From Syntrophaceae bacterium UBA6087 (GTDB lineage Bacteria; Desulfobacterota; Desulfomonilia; UBA1062): DNA of 64,000 nt. Below, piece after piece: positions 35,283 to 43,048 of this stretch (positions are counted from its first letter, which is position 1; every line of letters begins with the position of its first letter). Both the position numbers and the translations under genes were made by a program. The notes below the pieces were generated by a model. It was not told where the DNA came from. It saw only the letters and a program-made list of their open reading frames with translations, and did no database searches. The stretch is taken from NCBI GenBank assembly GCA_002448235.1, contig DIXF01000018.1, forward strand, positions 62,001 through 126,000, in the 5' to 3' direction.

Positions 35283-36381
35283 GGCTTGCCATTACCCCTT
35301 CCACCAGGGAAAAGACCGTGTGGTGATTCTTTAAGAGCGACCCGATACTTATCCTGCCGCGCGGGCCGACCATCATGTTCTTCATTGCCTCTGAAAGACC
35401 TGAAGCATCGCCCGGATCGATAACGGAACCGTTTGAGTCATCCAGGTACATGCTCGCGCCGTTGGCATTCGTGGTGATAACAGGAACGCCTGAGGCGAGC
35501 GATTCAAGCACAACCAGGGAGCAGGCATCGTAGTACGTGGGGTGGACAAGGCAGTCGCACGCAGGGTATATCCTGGCAAGTTCCCGAGATTTGCCCGCGA
35601 ATAAAACACGGCCGCCAAGCGGTTCTGCCTTTCTCTTCATTCCCGAATCGTACGGCCCGACCACGAGGACTTTGAACGGAAGCGGCAAGAGCCTTATACA
35701 CGCATCAATCAGTACATCGTATCCTTTGAGCTTCGGATTCTGGGCAACGAACAGGAACACGAAATCATCACTGTCTATACAGAACCCCTGCCGCACCGCT
35801 TCCCGATGTACCCTGTTTTTCGGATCATAGGTGTCCAGATCAACCCCGTTCGGAACGAGATGGATTCTCTCCTTCGGGTACTGAAAAAACCTTGCCATAT
35901 CGTTCGCCACCATCTCGGAGATGGCGATGACGCGGGGTCTGGCCACCTTAAACGCCCACCACTCCATGAGCCTCTGTACCGTATCCTTGAGGCTGAGCCG
36001 CTTGATAAAACGGACAAGGCTCCGAAGGGGCTGCTCATATCTCGCAGTCTCTTTGAAGAACCACGACCGGTGGACCCCTCCGTGAGGCTGATAGATATCC
36101 ATGAAAAAGGTATTCCCCACGCAGAAATGGATGAATCCATGCATCTTTCTTGCCTTGATAAAATGCAGGAACGCGAAGCTTATATGCCTCAAGAACTGGG
36201 GAAACCTCACAGCCGGTACCTGTATTACCCGGACATCCGGATGGGGAAGCCCGGTTGCCTTCATGCAGATGACGGTAACGCCATGCCCGCGCCGGGCGAG
36301 GAAATGGGCAAGGTCCCAGCAATACCGCTCGGCACCCCCGACGTGAGGATCAAATTTCTCGATCGCTAAGGAAACATTCAT
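35272..36381 (-). CDS. GT4-family glycosyltransferase (WaaG/RfaG-like)
   Basis: This is a 369-aa protein. The N-terminus, LAIEKFDPHVGGAERYCWDLAHFL, matches core-oligosaccharide glucosyltransferases of the WaaG kind, and the donor-site E-x7-E is in YDACSLVVLESLASGVPVITT. It acts in the cytoplasm on a lipid A-core or undecaprenyl-linked acceptor, probably with UDP-glucose or a similar donor. It stands in the middle of the glycan cluster, 58 bp downstream of the aminotransferase gene. Confidence 0.87.
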   Translation of the reverse strand: MNVSLAIEKFDPHVGGAERYCWDLAHFLARRGHGVTVICMKATGLPHPDVRVIQVPAVRFPQFLRHISFAFLHFIKARKMHGFIHFCVGNTFFMDIYQPHGGVHRSWFFKETARYEQPLRSLVRFIKRLSLKDTVQRLMEWWAFKVARPRVIAISEMVANDMARFFQYPKERIHLVPNGVDLDTYDPKNRVHREAVRQGFCIDSDDFVFLFVAQNPKLKGYDVLIDACIRLLPLPFKVLVVGPYDSGMKRKAEPLGGRVLFAGKSRELARIYPACDCLVHPTYYDACSLVVLESLASGVPVITTNANGASMYLDDSNGSVIDPGDASGLSEAMKNMMVGPRGRISIGSLLKNHHTVFSLVEGVMASHEP

Positions 36382-36439
36382 TTTTCTGTCTTTCTCAACG
36401 GAGGCGCCGCCGCACTTTCCGGGCGTGTGCCTGTTGCCT

Positions 36440-37555
36440 CTACCGTGATGAACACCATAAGGAGAGTGCTTCGCATATACGCTCCGTGTCCGGTTCAGAG
36501 AGCTCGGGGTACAAGGGGAGAGATACTATCCTTTCATACAGCCTTTCCGTCTCCGGAAGTCGCTGAGACCCTCTGATCCTCTGCAGATACGCTTCTTGCA
36601 GGTGTACCGGTTTCGGATAATGCAGGGCGGTGCCTATTTTCCTGTCTTCTAAAAAAGGCTGAAGAGACGCCCGATCTTTGCATTCCACCACATAGAGATG
36701 CATGGCATGCTCTGTCCCCGGTACGTTCCGGGGCGGAGTTATGAAATCTCCGTCAACAGCCCGTGAATACCGCTGCGCGATCTGTCTCCGCCTGAGGTTG
36801 TCCTCACGTAAGAAGGGGAGCTTTACCCGCAGGATCGCTGCCTGCACTTCATCAAGCCTGGAGTTCATTCCCGGTTCGGCTGAGATGTACCGCTGCCTCC
36901 ACCCGTATTCTCTCAATGCCCTTACCTCTTCGGAGACTGCCGGGTCATTCGTGACGACAGCACCCCCGTCACCGATGGCACCGAGATTCTTCGTAGGATA
37001 AAAGCTGAATGCGGCTGCGTCGCCGAACGTACCGGTTTTGCGGCCCGACATTTCTGCCCCGCACGCCTGGGCACAGTCCTCGACAATGCGCAAGCCGTTC
37101 ATGCGGGCGATATCACATATATCTTTCATCGGAGCCGGCTGCCCATACATATGGACAGGAAGCACTGCCCTGGTCTTGGATGTAATGAGGCTTTGAACCA
37201 ATCCCGGATCCATGCAGCGCGTAAGAGGATCGATATCGGCAAAAACCGGTACGGCGCCTATGAGCTCAATGGCAGCAACCGTGGCAACCGCTGTGTGCGA
37301 TACCGTAATGACCTCGTCCCCCGGTTTGACCCCGCACGACTTGAGCGCAAGGGACACCGCTTCCGTACCGTTTGCCACGCCGATGCAATGCTTTATTTCC
37401 AGAAAATCTGCAAATTCTCTTTCAAAAAGTGAAACTTCTTCGCCGAGGATATACCTGCCGCTTTCGAGCACCTTTCCGATCGCGTCAATGATCGGTGCGC
37501 GGTGTCTCTGATACTGCTCCAGGGGCGAAGCAACGGGAATAAATCTGTCCTGCAT
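36440..37555 (-). CDS. DegT/DnrJ/EryC1/StrS-family sugar aminotransferase
   Basis: This is a 371-aa PLP enzyme of the sugar aminotransferase class. The cofactor lysine is in AAFSFYPTKNLGAIGDGGAV (about residue 185). IGVANGTEAVSLAL and VEDCAQACGAEM contact PLP, and HAMHLYVVE is the end signature. It aminates a 3- or 4-keto nucleotide sugar made by a dehydratase, giving a deoxy-amino sugar. The adjacent SDR, 3 bp away, could provide the keto sugar, although its catalytic Tyr is missing. The TviB-like dehydrogenase at 21.5 kb is another possible upstream step. Confidence 0.92.
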   Translation of the reverse strand: MQDRFIPVASPLEQYQRHRAPIIDAIGKVLESGRYILGEEVSLFEREFADFLEIKHCIGVANGTEAVSLALKSCGVKPGDEVITVSHTAVATVAAIELIGAVPVFADIDPLTRCMDPGLVQSLITSKTRAVLPVHMYGQPAPMKDICDIARMNGLRIVEDCAQACGAEMSGRKTGTFGDAAAFSFYPTKNLGAIGDGGAVVTNDPAVSEEVRALREYGWRQRYISAEPGMNSRLDEVQAAILRVKLPFLREDNLRRRQIAQRYSRAVDGDFITPPRNVPGTEHAMHLYVVECKDRASLQPFLEDRKIGTALHYPKPVHLQEAYLQRIRGSQRLPETERLYERIVSLPLYPELSEPDTERICEALSLWCSSR

Positions 37556-37558
37556 GGT

Positions 37559-38557
37559 TTAAGACTCCCAGTACTGCGTAAAATGTTCCTGATAGTAGGC
37601 AAGCGTTTTCCGGAGTCCTTCGCCCAGAGGAGTGTCCGGTTTCCACCCGAGATGACCGGATATTTTATCGTACTTGCCGTAGTAATCGCCGATGTCGATG
37701 CTCTTCCTGTCTTCCGGGAAGGGGACGATCTCAAACGATCCTTTCCCGTATATCTCTATTAAGAGTCCGGCCGTATCCTTGAGATTGATCGGATCGTCTG
37801 CACCGAGATTATAGACCTCTCCGTTAGCCTTGTCCGAGGCTGCCGCCATGAGCATTGCATCGACGACATCATCGACGTAATTGAAATCCCTCTTCTGCAG
37901 GCCGTCACCGAAAACCAGGATGGGATTGCCTTCCAGTATCCTTCTGATCCATATGCCGAGAAACGTCTGCCTCGCATCTTTTACCCTCATGCGCGGGCCG
38001 TAGGTATTCGTGAGCCTCAGCACCGAGGACCGTATGCCGTAGACATTGTTGTAAACCAGATGGTACCACTCGCCGGCCATCTTGTTGATGCCGTTGACGT
38101 CCACAGGATACAGGGGGTGGCTCTCATCAACAGGCAGGTACTGAGGCCTCCCATAGATCTGCCGGGTGCTTGCAAAAACGATCTTTATACCGGGGTTATC
38201 CCTCCTGCAGGATTCAAGGATGGACAACTGGGACTTTGTATTGATTTCCAGGTCCGTGTATGGATCGTTCATGGAATCCAGGTGGCTCGTCTGACCTGCC
38301 AGATTAAAGAGATAGTCATGATTCCGGATGAGATATTTCATGGAATGCTCATCGCGGACATCGGAAAAATTCACCTTCACCTTTCCTTCGAGAGACCGGA
38401 CATTGAAAAGGTTTCCCCCATACTCGGGGATAAGACTGTCTACGAGCGTTACCTGGGCTCCGTCCTCAACGAGACGCAGTGCAAGATTTGACCCGATAAA
38501 TCCGAGTCCGCCTGTGATAAGCACCTTTTTCTTTGAAAAAGAATCCCGGGTCTCCAT
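37559..38557 (-). CDS. NAD-dependent epimerase/dehydratase (extended SDR) without the catalytic Tyr
   Basis: This is a 332-aa extended SDR. The NAD site VLITGGLGFIGSNLAL is at residues 11-26, and the active-site strand FASTRQIYG holds the usual Ser/Thr. At the YxxxK position the sequence reads NGINK: the lysine is kept but tyrosine is replaced by asparagine. RLTNTYGPR and FVDDVVDA-like segments place it with nucleotide-sugar epimerases and dehydratases. The ATG at 38557 is chosen because GGAGGGG lies just upstream; an ATG at 38596 lies inside the preceding gene. It is 2 nt downstream of the GT2 gene. Confidence 0.85.
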   Translation of the reverse strand: METRDSFSKKKVLITGGLGFIGSNLALRLVEDGAQVTLVDSLIPEYGGNLFNVRSLEGKVKVNFSDVRDEHSMKYLIRNHDYLFNLAGQTSHLDSMNDPYTDLEINTKSQLSILESCRRDNPGIKIVFASTRQIYGRPQYLPVDESHPLYPVDVNGINKMAGEWYHLVYNNVYGIRSSVLRLTNTYGPRMRVKDARQTFLGIWIRRILEGNPILVFGDGLQKRDFNYVDDVVDAMLMAAASDKANGEVYNLGADDPINLKDTAGLLIEIYGKGSFEIVPFPEDRKSIDIGDYYGKYDKISGHLGWKPDTPLGEGLRKTLAYYQEHFTQYWES

Positions 38558-38559
38558 TG

Positions 38560-39348
38560 TCAGGCCCCTCCCCTCCCTCTTTGCTCCAGTTCCCACAGCT
38601 TGGCGTACTTGGCAAAAACATAATACATGGTGGAAGCTGCAATCACCAAGCCCGGAAGGCCGTCAAGGAATCCTCTTTTAAAGACGTACTCCTTGATGAA
38701 CCGTATGGGGGGACGAAGCAGGAGATCGCTGTACCTGAAACGCTTGCCTTCCTTAATCATATCTTCTGCAGCGGTCCTGGAATAGCGGTTGACGGTATCG
38801 ATCTGATCGGCGATATCGCGATAGTTGTAGTGATAATAATAGTGCCTGAGCTCTCCTATCCTGCCACTCACCTTCACGTTTGCGTGCAGGGCGCCCTCAA
38901 AGGCGCCTTTCGATTTCCTGAAAAGCCTGATCTCTCTGTCGGGTACCCAGCCGCCGTGCATGATCCATCTGCCGAGATAGAAATTCCTCCGGTGAGCGAT
39001 ATAGCCGTCGTAAGCTCCTGCATCCTGCTCTATCCTCTGCCGGATCTCTTCGGCCAGCTCCGGAGAAACTTCTTCATCAGCATCCAGGAACAGCACCCAG
39101 TCGTTCTTTGCCCTTGAGACGCAGTAGTTGTACTGATCCCTGAACCCGGGCCATTGGCGCTGTTCGTAAAGGGTAGCATATTTTCTGGCGATCTCGAAGG
39201 TTTCGTCCGTACTGAAAGAATCCACCACAATCAGCTCCGAGGCCCAGGAGGAGACACTCAGCAAGGCCTTTTCCACGGTCCTCGAATTATTGAATGTAAT
39301 CATGCACGCAGAAATTTCTGTCACGGCGCTCTTTTCATGCCTTCTCAT
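38560..39348 (-). CDS. Family 2 glycosyltransferase (WaaE/KdtX-like)
   Basis: This GT-A enzyme, about 262 aa, has ISACMITFNNSRTVEKAL at the start, the metal-binding DxD-like motif FLDADEE (about residue 95) and GGWVPDREIRLFRKSKG followed by LHANV. These fit the WaaE branch, which adds a beta-linked glucose to the LPS inner core. A hydrophobic C-terminal segment is present. The start is uncertain: ATG 39348, GTG 39324 (nearest the family start) or a further ATG at 39402; none has a strong Shine-Dalgarno. It is the first gene of the cluster and is divergent from the acetyl-CoA transferase gene. Confidence 0.85.
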   Translation of the reverse strand: MRRHEKSAVTEISACMITFNNSRTVEKALLSVSSWASELIVVDSFSTDETFEIARKYATLYEQRQWPGFRDQYNYCVSRAKNDWVLFLDADEEVSPELAEEIRQRIEQDAGAYDGYIAHRRNFYLGRWIMHGGWVPDREIRLFRKSKGAFEGALHANVKVSGRIGELRHYYYHYNYRDIADQIDTVNRYSRTAAEDMIKEGKRFRYSDLLLRPPIRFIKEYVFKRGFLDGLPGLVIAASTMYYVFAKYAKLWELEQRGRGGA

Positions 39349-39359
39349 TAAACGTTTAA
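39348..39359. promoter_or_regulatory. Palindrome in the divergent glycan/acyl-CoA region
   Basis: TTAAACGTTTAA is a perfect 12-bp palindrome between the glycan cluster and the acetyl-CoA transferase gene. It would be an operator candidate if the GT2 gene starts at 39324. Confidence 0.3.
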
Positions 39360-39571
39360 AACACATCTTGACGCATGGCAGTCTCAGCATTGCAATCGGC
39401 ATGCTTCCCTGCCTGCCGTCAACTCCGCCTTCGTAACATCCTTGACGCCCTTAAAGAAACGAAGACTCGTGAAGCATCTTATAGACATACCTGGGATAAT
39501 ATTGCAACCCAATCACTTTCCGCTCACATTACTTCGAACCCTTCATAGAGAAGGATTCCGGGCAGATACGA

Positions 39572-39599
39572 TTGATATCCGAACTGAAGGCCCTATTCT
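39572..39599 (+). promoter_or_regulatory. Possible promoter of the acetyl-CoA transferase-GNAT gene
   Basis: TTGATA (39572-39577), 16 nt, then TATTCT (39594-39599), about 10 bp before the ATG at 39610. The match is moderate, and the leader would be very short. Confidence 0.35.
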
Positions 39600-39609
39600 T
39601 TTTCACAGT

Positions 39610-41496
39610 ATGATCTACAACTGGAAAGAACTTTATGAAAGCAGGCACACTACCCCGAGAGAAGCTTTGTCCAAGATCAGAAGAGGTGCGCGCATCTTCT
39701 TAGGATCAGCCTGCGGAGAGCCGCAACTCCTTGTTCGGACGCTCATAGACATCGCCCCGAACATGGCTGACGCAGAAGTTATCCACCTCCTGGACATCGG
39801 TTCCGCGCCCTATATAGACGAAAAATTCACCGACAGCTTCCGGCACAACGCCCTGTTCATCGGGTCGAGCACACGGGCGGCCATCCAGGAAGGGAGGGCC
39901 GACTATACCCCGATATTTCTTTCCGAAATCCCGCTGCTCATGCTCAGGGGAAGGATGCACCTCGATGCGGCCCTTATTACGGTCTCGCCGCCTGATAAGA
40001 ACGGCTATGTAAGCCTGGGCATTTCGGTCGACATCACCAAGACAGCAGCAGAGGTGGCTGATTATGTCGTTGCCGAGGTGAATCCCAACATGCCGAGGAC
40101 CTTGGGCGACAGCTTCATACACGTGAGCGATATCGATGCCTTTGTGGAACACGACCTGCCTCTGCTCGAATTCTACCAGAAAATTCCCGGAGACATTATC
40201 CGCAGCATCGGCGAACACATCGCAGAGCTCATCGAAAATGAATCTACGATCCAGACAGGGGTTGGAAGAATACCCAGTTCCGTCCTTCTCTGCCTCATGA
40301 ACAAGCGTGATCTCGGTGTACACACAGAAACCTTTTCCGACGGCGTCATCGACCTCATCGAAGCCGGAGTGATAACCTGCAAGAAAAAGACGTTTCACCC
40401 CGGGAAGGTAATTGCATCCTTCTGCATGGGAACCAAACGCCTGTACGAATATGTGGACAATAACCCGTTCTTTGAGTTCCGTCCCTGTAAATATGTGAAC
40501 GATCCCTACATCATAGCCCGGAACGACAAGATGGTTTCGATCAACGCCGCATTAACGGTGGATCTTACCGGGCAGGTGAATTCCGATTCGCTGGGCGTCC
40601 GTTTCTACAGCGGGATCGGAGGTCAGGTGGACTTTGTCCGCGGGTCTTCCATGTCGAATCGCGGCAAGTCGATCATGACCCTCCCTTCCACCACGGACGA
40701 TGGAAAGAACTCGCGGATTGTGCCGTGTCTTGAGCCGGGCAGCGGCGTAACCGTCACCAGAGGCGATATACACTATGTGGTGACCGAATACGGTATTGCG
40801 TATGTCCATGGGAAATCCATCAGGGACAGGGCCATGTCTCTCATCAATATCGCCCATCCGGATTTTCGGGACGAATTGCTCAAGGCAGCGAAAAAGCAGA
40901 AGTATGTATACAAAGACCAGATCCTGCCAGCAATCTTTTATCCAAAGGAGTACGAGACCTACTGGGCAGACAGAAAAGGAACCGAGGTATTCTTCCGGCC
41001 GGTAAAACCCACTGATGAACGGGCTATCCAGGATCTAGTCTATGCCCTTCCCGCGCAGGATGTTTATACAAGGTTCTTCCAGAGTCTGAAGTCGTTTACC
41101 CATAAGGTGGCGATGCCCATGGCAGCCATAGATTATTACGATAAGATGGCAATTGTAGCCGTAGTGGGCAAAGAAGAACCTGAAAGCAGGGAGAAGATCG
41201 TGGCCGTAGGCCGCTACGTGAGAGATCCCAACACAGACTTCGCCGAAGTCGCGTTCACGACCGACCACGACTGGCAGAATAGGGGTATAGGAACCTTTCT
41301 CCTTCAATACCTCATTAGGATTGCCAGGGAAAAAGACATCAAGGGATTTACCGCAGATGTACTCGCTCAGAACACTGCCATGATGAAGGTTTTTACCAAA
41401 AGCGGCTATCCGGTAAAGACCAATCTTGAATACGGGGTCTATGAGCTGGAAATACCATTTTTTGAAAAACCCGAGGTCAAAGAAAGCTTCAGATAA
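39610..41496 (+). CDS. Acetyl-CoA hydrolase/transferase fused to a GNAT acetyltransferase
   Basis: This is a 628-aa fusion. Residues 1-430 form the two-domain acetyl-CoA hydrolase/CoA-transferase fold (ARIFLGSACGEPQ near the start, GIGGQVDFVRGSS with GGQ, and VTEYGIAYVHGKS). Residues 460-620 form a GNAT domain (FFRPVKPTDERAIQ; the acetyl-CoA loop around TDHDWQNRGIGTFLLQYLI). The first part moves CoA between acetate and another acid; the GNAT part may acetylate a protein lysine. In-frame TTG 39442 and GTG 39469 could extend it by 47-56 residues, but homologues begin near MxxxWKELY, so ATG 39610 is used. A strong terminator follows. Confidence 0.88.
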   Translation: MIYNWKELYESRHTTPREALSKIRRGARIFLGSACGEPQLLVRTLIDIAPNMADAEVIHLLDIGSAPYIDEKFTDSFRHNALFIGSSTRAAIQEGRADYTPIFLSEIPLLMLRGRMHLDAALITVSPPDKNGYVSLGISVDITKTAAEVADYVVAEVNPNMPRTLGDSFIHVSDIDAFVEHDLPLLEFYQKIPGDIIRSIGEHIAELIENESTIQTGVGRIPSSVLLCLMNKRDLGVHTETFSDGVIDLIEAGVITCKKKTFHPGKVIASFCMGTKRLYEYVDNNPFFEFRPCKYVNDPYIIARNDKMVSINAALTVDLTGQVNSDSLGVRFYSGIGGQVDFVRGSSMSNRGKSIMTLPSTTDDGKNSRIVPCLEPGSGVTVTRGDIHYVVTEYGIAYVHGKSIRDRAMSLINIAHPDFRDELLKAAKKQKYVYKDQILPAIFYPKEYETYWADRKGTEVFFRPVKPTDERAIQDLVYALPAQDVYTRFFQSLKSFTHKVAMPMAAIDYYDKMAIVAVVGKEEPESREKIVAVGRYVRDPNTDFAEVAFTTDHDWQNRGIGTFLLQYLIRIAREKDIKGFTADVLAQNTAMMKVFTKSGYPVKTNLEYGVYELEIPFFEKPEVKESFR

Positions 41497-41535
41497 AAGA
41501 AGCTCCCTGCCGTATGCAGCAGGGAGCTTCTTTTT
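41496..41535 (+). terminator. Strong intrinsic terminator
   Basis: A perfect 12-bp stem, 41499-41510 with 41519-41530 (GAAGCTCCCTGC and its complement), an 8-nt loop and five T. It directly follows the acetyl-CoA transferase stop, and could also serve the converging FN3-protein gene. Confidence 0.9.
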
Positions 41536-41580
41536 GAAACCTTATATGAGTAGTATGACTTTCTTAAGTTTGTTTACCTA

Positions 41581-42756
41581 TCAGATTCCGGCCGTCGAGA
41601 TAAAGCAGCCGCCACCGCCGCCTGATCCTCCTCCATCAGTGACAGGAGCCTGGTACTCCGCCGCCTCGCTGGTTACAACCTTGAACGTTCCGAGTTGATC
41701 CGAAGAGAAGTTCACCTCCCCATTCGAGGCAGTGACATTGCTCACGTCTACCCAGGTATCGTTTGCACTGTCGTAGCGCTTGACAATGGGATTCGGGTCG
41801 TCGCAGTCCACCGTAATTACAGCCGGCTTTGACAGTATCAGCCCATAGGGGAGAATATCGAACTCAAACGTCCCGTCCTCGTACTGAACGGCTGATGACG
41901 ACACTGTACCGGTGCCCCCTATTCCGATGGGAACCTGCCTGATCATGGCGTTTTCGGGCAGCTCAACCCGGATACCGAACAGGTCGTCAACGATATCCAG
42001 AAAAGATCCCGGCTGAAATTCCCCTACCACCGACAGCTCGTCCGTAAAGGAAACCCTGAGGCGGTAGACGAGGAGCGATTCGCTGTCGATAACATTGTAC
42101 AGGTAAGCACCCGGGCTGTTTACCGTAATAGTGTTGTTTACCGGCGCCGGATACGCATTGGCGAGAGGCACGATTGTATAGCCACCGGCGTTCACGCTTG
42201 AAAGATCGATCACCTCTCCCACTTCACCTATGACGTCCTTGAGTATGTTATCGGTAATAGGATAATCGGTGGCGTTTACCGGGGATGTCCCTGCCATGAA
42301 CTCAACGAGGTTGACTACTCCATCTCCGTCCGAATCCATCAGCGAATCCATCGGGTTCAGTGGATTGAGACCCCAGAGTGTTTCAATGCCGTCCGGGATA
42401 CCATCCAGATCAGAATCGGTCGGGAGCCCATCTTGATTGCCCAGCCCTTCGGGGATCGTTGCATGGGCTTCCTGAGAGTAACCACTCTCATTGTTCGAGG
42501 TATCAAATGCTGTAACGGCAAAATAGTACGTGACACCCTCAGTAAGGCCCGGGATGTCTACGTTTGTGTTCAGGCCCGCATTGACAGTCGTGGAATACGA
42601 CCCGCTTGTCGTGCCGTAATAAACCTTGTATCCTGCAAGATCGCTTTCACTGTTCCCGTTCCAGCTGATTCTCACGGTAGCACCATGAGCAACACTGACT
42701 ATCCCCACTAGAACCATAACCATCATCATTTTTTTAATCACATTTGTCATCTTCAT
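41581..42756 (-). CDS. Secreted FN3/thrombospondin-3-repeat protein with Gly-rich Cys tail
   Basis: This 391-aa exported protein has a signal peptide (NVIKKMMMVMVLVGIVSVAHG, cleaved near residue 25) and one fibronectin type III domain (VRISWNGNSESDLAGYKVYYGTTSG, about 26-112). Calcium-binding type-3-like repeats follow (DSDLDGIPDGIE, DSDGDGVVNLVEF), then beta-rich domains. The last 17 residues are GGGSGGGGGCFISTAGI. The GGGCFI-S/A-TA motif is known in many deltaproteobacterial exported proteins, usually followed by AYGS and a longer tail; here a double stop follows at once. It is probably a surface or secreted adhesin-like protein and a possible client of the type II system. It stands alone. 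Confidence 0.75.
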   Translation of the reverse strand: MKMTNVIKKMMMVMVLVGIVSVAHGATVRISWNGNSESDLAGYKVYYGTTSGSYSTTVNAGLNTNVDIPGLTEGVTYYFAVTAFDTSNNESGYSQEAHATIPEGLGNQDGLPTDSDLDGIPDGIETLWGLNPLNPMDSLMDSDGDGVVNLVEFMAGTSPVNATDYPITDNILKDVIGEVGEVIDLSSVNAGGYTIVPLANAYPAPVNNTITVNSPGAYLYNVIDSESLLVYRLRVSFTDELSVVGEFQPGSFLDIVDDLFGIRVELPENAMIRQVPIGIGGTGTVSSSAVQYEDGTFEFDILPYGLILSKPAVITVDCDDPNPIVKRYDSANDTWVDVSNVTASNGEVNFSSDQLGTFKVVTSEAAEYQAPVTDGGGSGGGGGCFISTAGI

Positions 42757-42874
42757 GTCAGGTTCTTTCTCAAAAGCCATGCCAGCATGTTTTTTCCTAT
42801 TTTTCCAGCAGGTTACATCTTAGGTGATCCCTATTGCCGGTATTATTTGGTAACGCCGGTTACGAATCTGTAAA

Positions 42875-42903
42875 TTGACCCTGCCCGGCTAGAATAGGAT
42901 TAT
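42875..42903 (+). promoter_or_regulatory. Promoter of a candidate small RNA
   Basis: TTGACC (42875-42880), a 17-nt spacer and GATTAT (42898-42903); an ATTATA register at 18 nt is equally good. No coding frame follows before the terminator at 43019. Confidence 0.5.
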
Positions 42904-42909
42904 AGGGAC

Positions 42910-43045
42910 CGGCTAATATTTCTAAAGGATGACGCAGAAAGATTTATGTTACTTGCTGACGAGGAAAAGGTAACGGTAGGCGAAGATAGAGCCTGGTACG
43001 TGGGAAACGCGGAGTTAAGGGAGGCAGGGACTGCCTCCCTTTTTT
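42910..43045 (+). ncRNA. Candidate small non-coding RNA
   Basis: The transcript is about 136 nt, bounded by a promoter (42875-42903) and a strong terminator. It sits between the divergent FN3-protein gene and the 3' end of secF on the other strand. No open frame of useful length is present. GTTAC (42948-42952) pairs with GTAAC (42970-42974), and AGGC with GCCT around 42979-42994. I compared it by eye with c-di-GMP, SAM, cobalamin, glycine, ZTP and 6S RNA patterns and saw no match. It may be an orphan sRNA. A riboswitch is unlikely because no gene follows. Confidence 0.4.
43019..43045 (+). terminator. Intrinsic terminator of the candidate sRNA
   Basis: GGGAGGCAG (43019-43027) pairs with CTGCCTCCC (43031-43039), with a 3-nt loop and six T directly after. 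On the minus strand the same stem lies just past the secF stop and may help end the sec operon, but only two T follow there. Confidence 0.85.
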
Positions 43046-43048
43046 GTT

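Noticed and set aside
42910..43045. c-di-GMP or SAM riboswitch at the candidate sRNA
   Set aside because: The conserved cores of these riboswitches are not found, and no coding gene follows on that strand; only a terminated transcript is supported.
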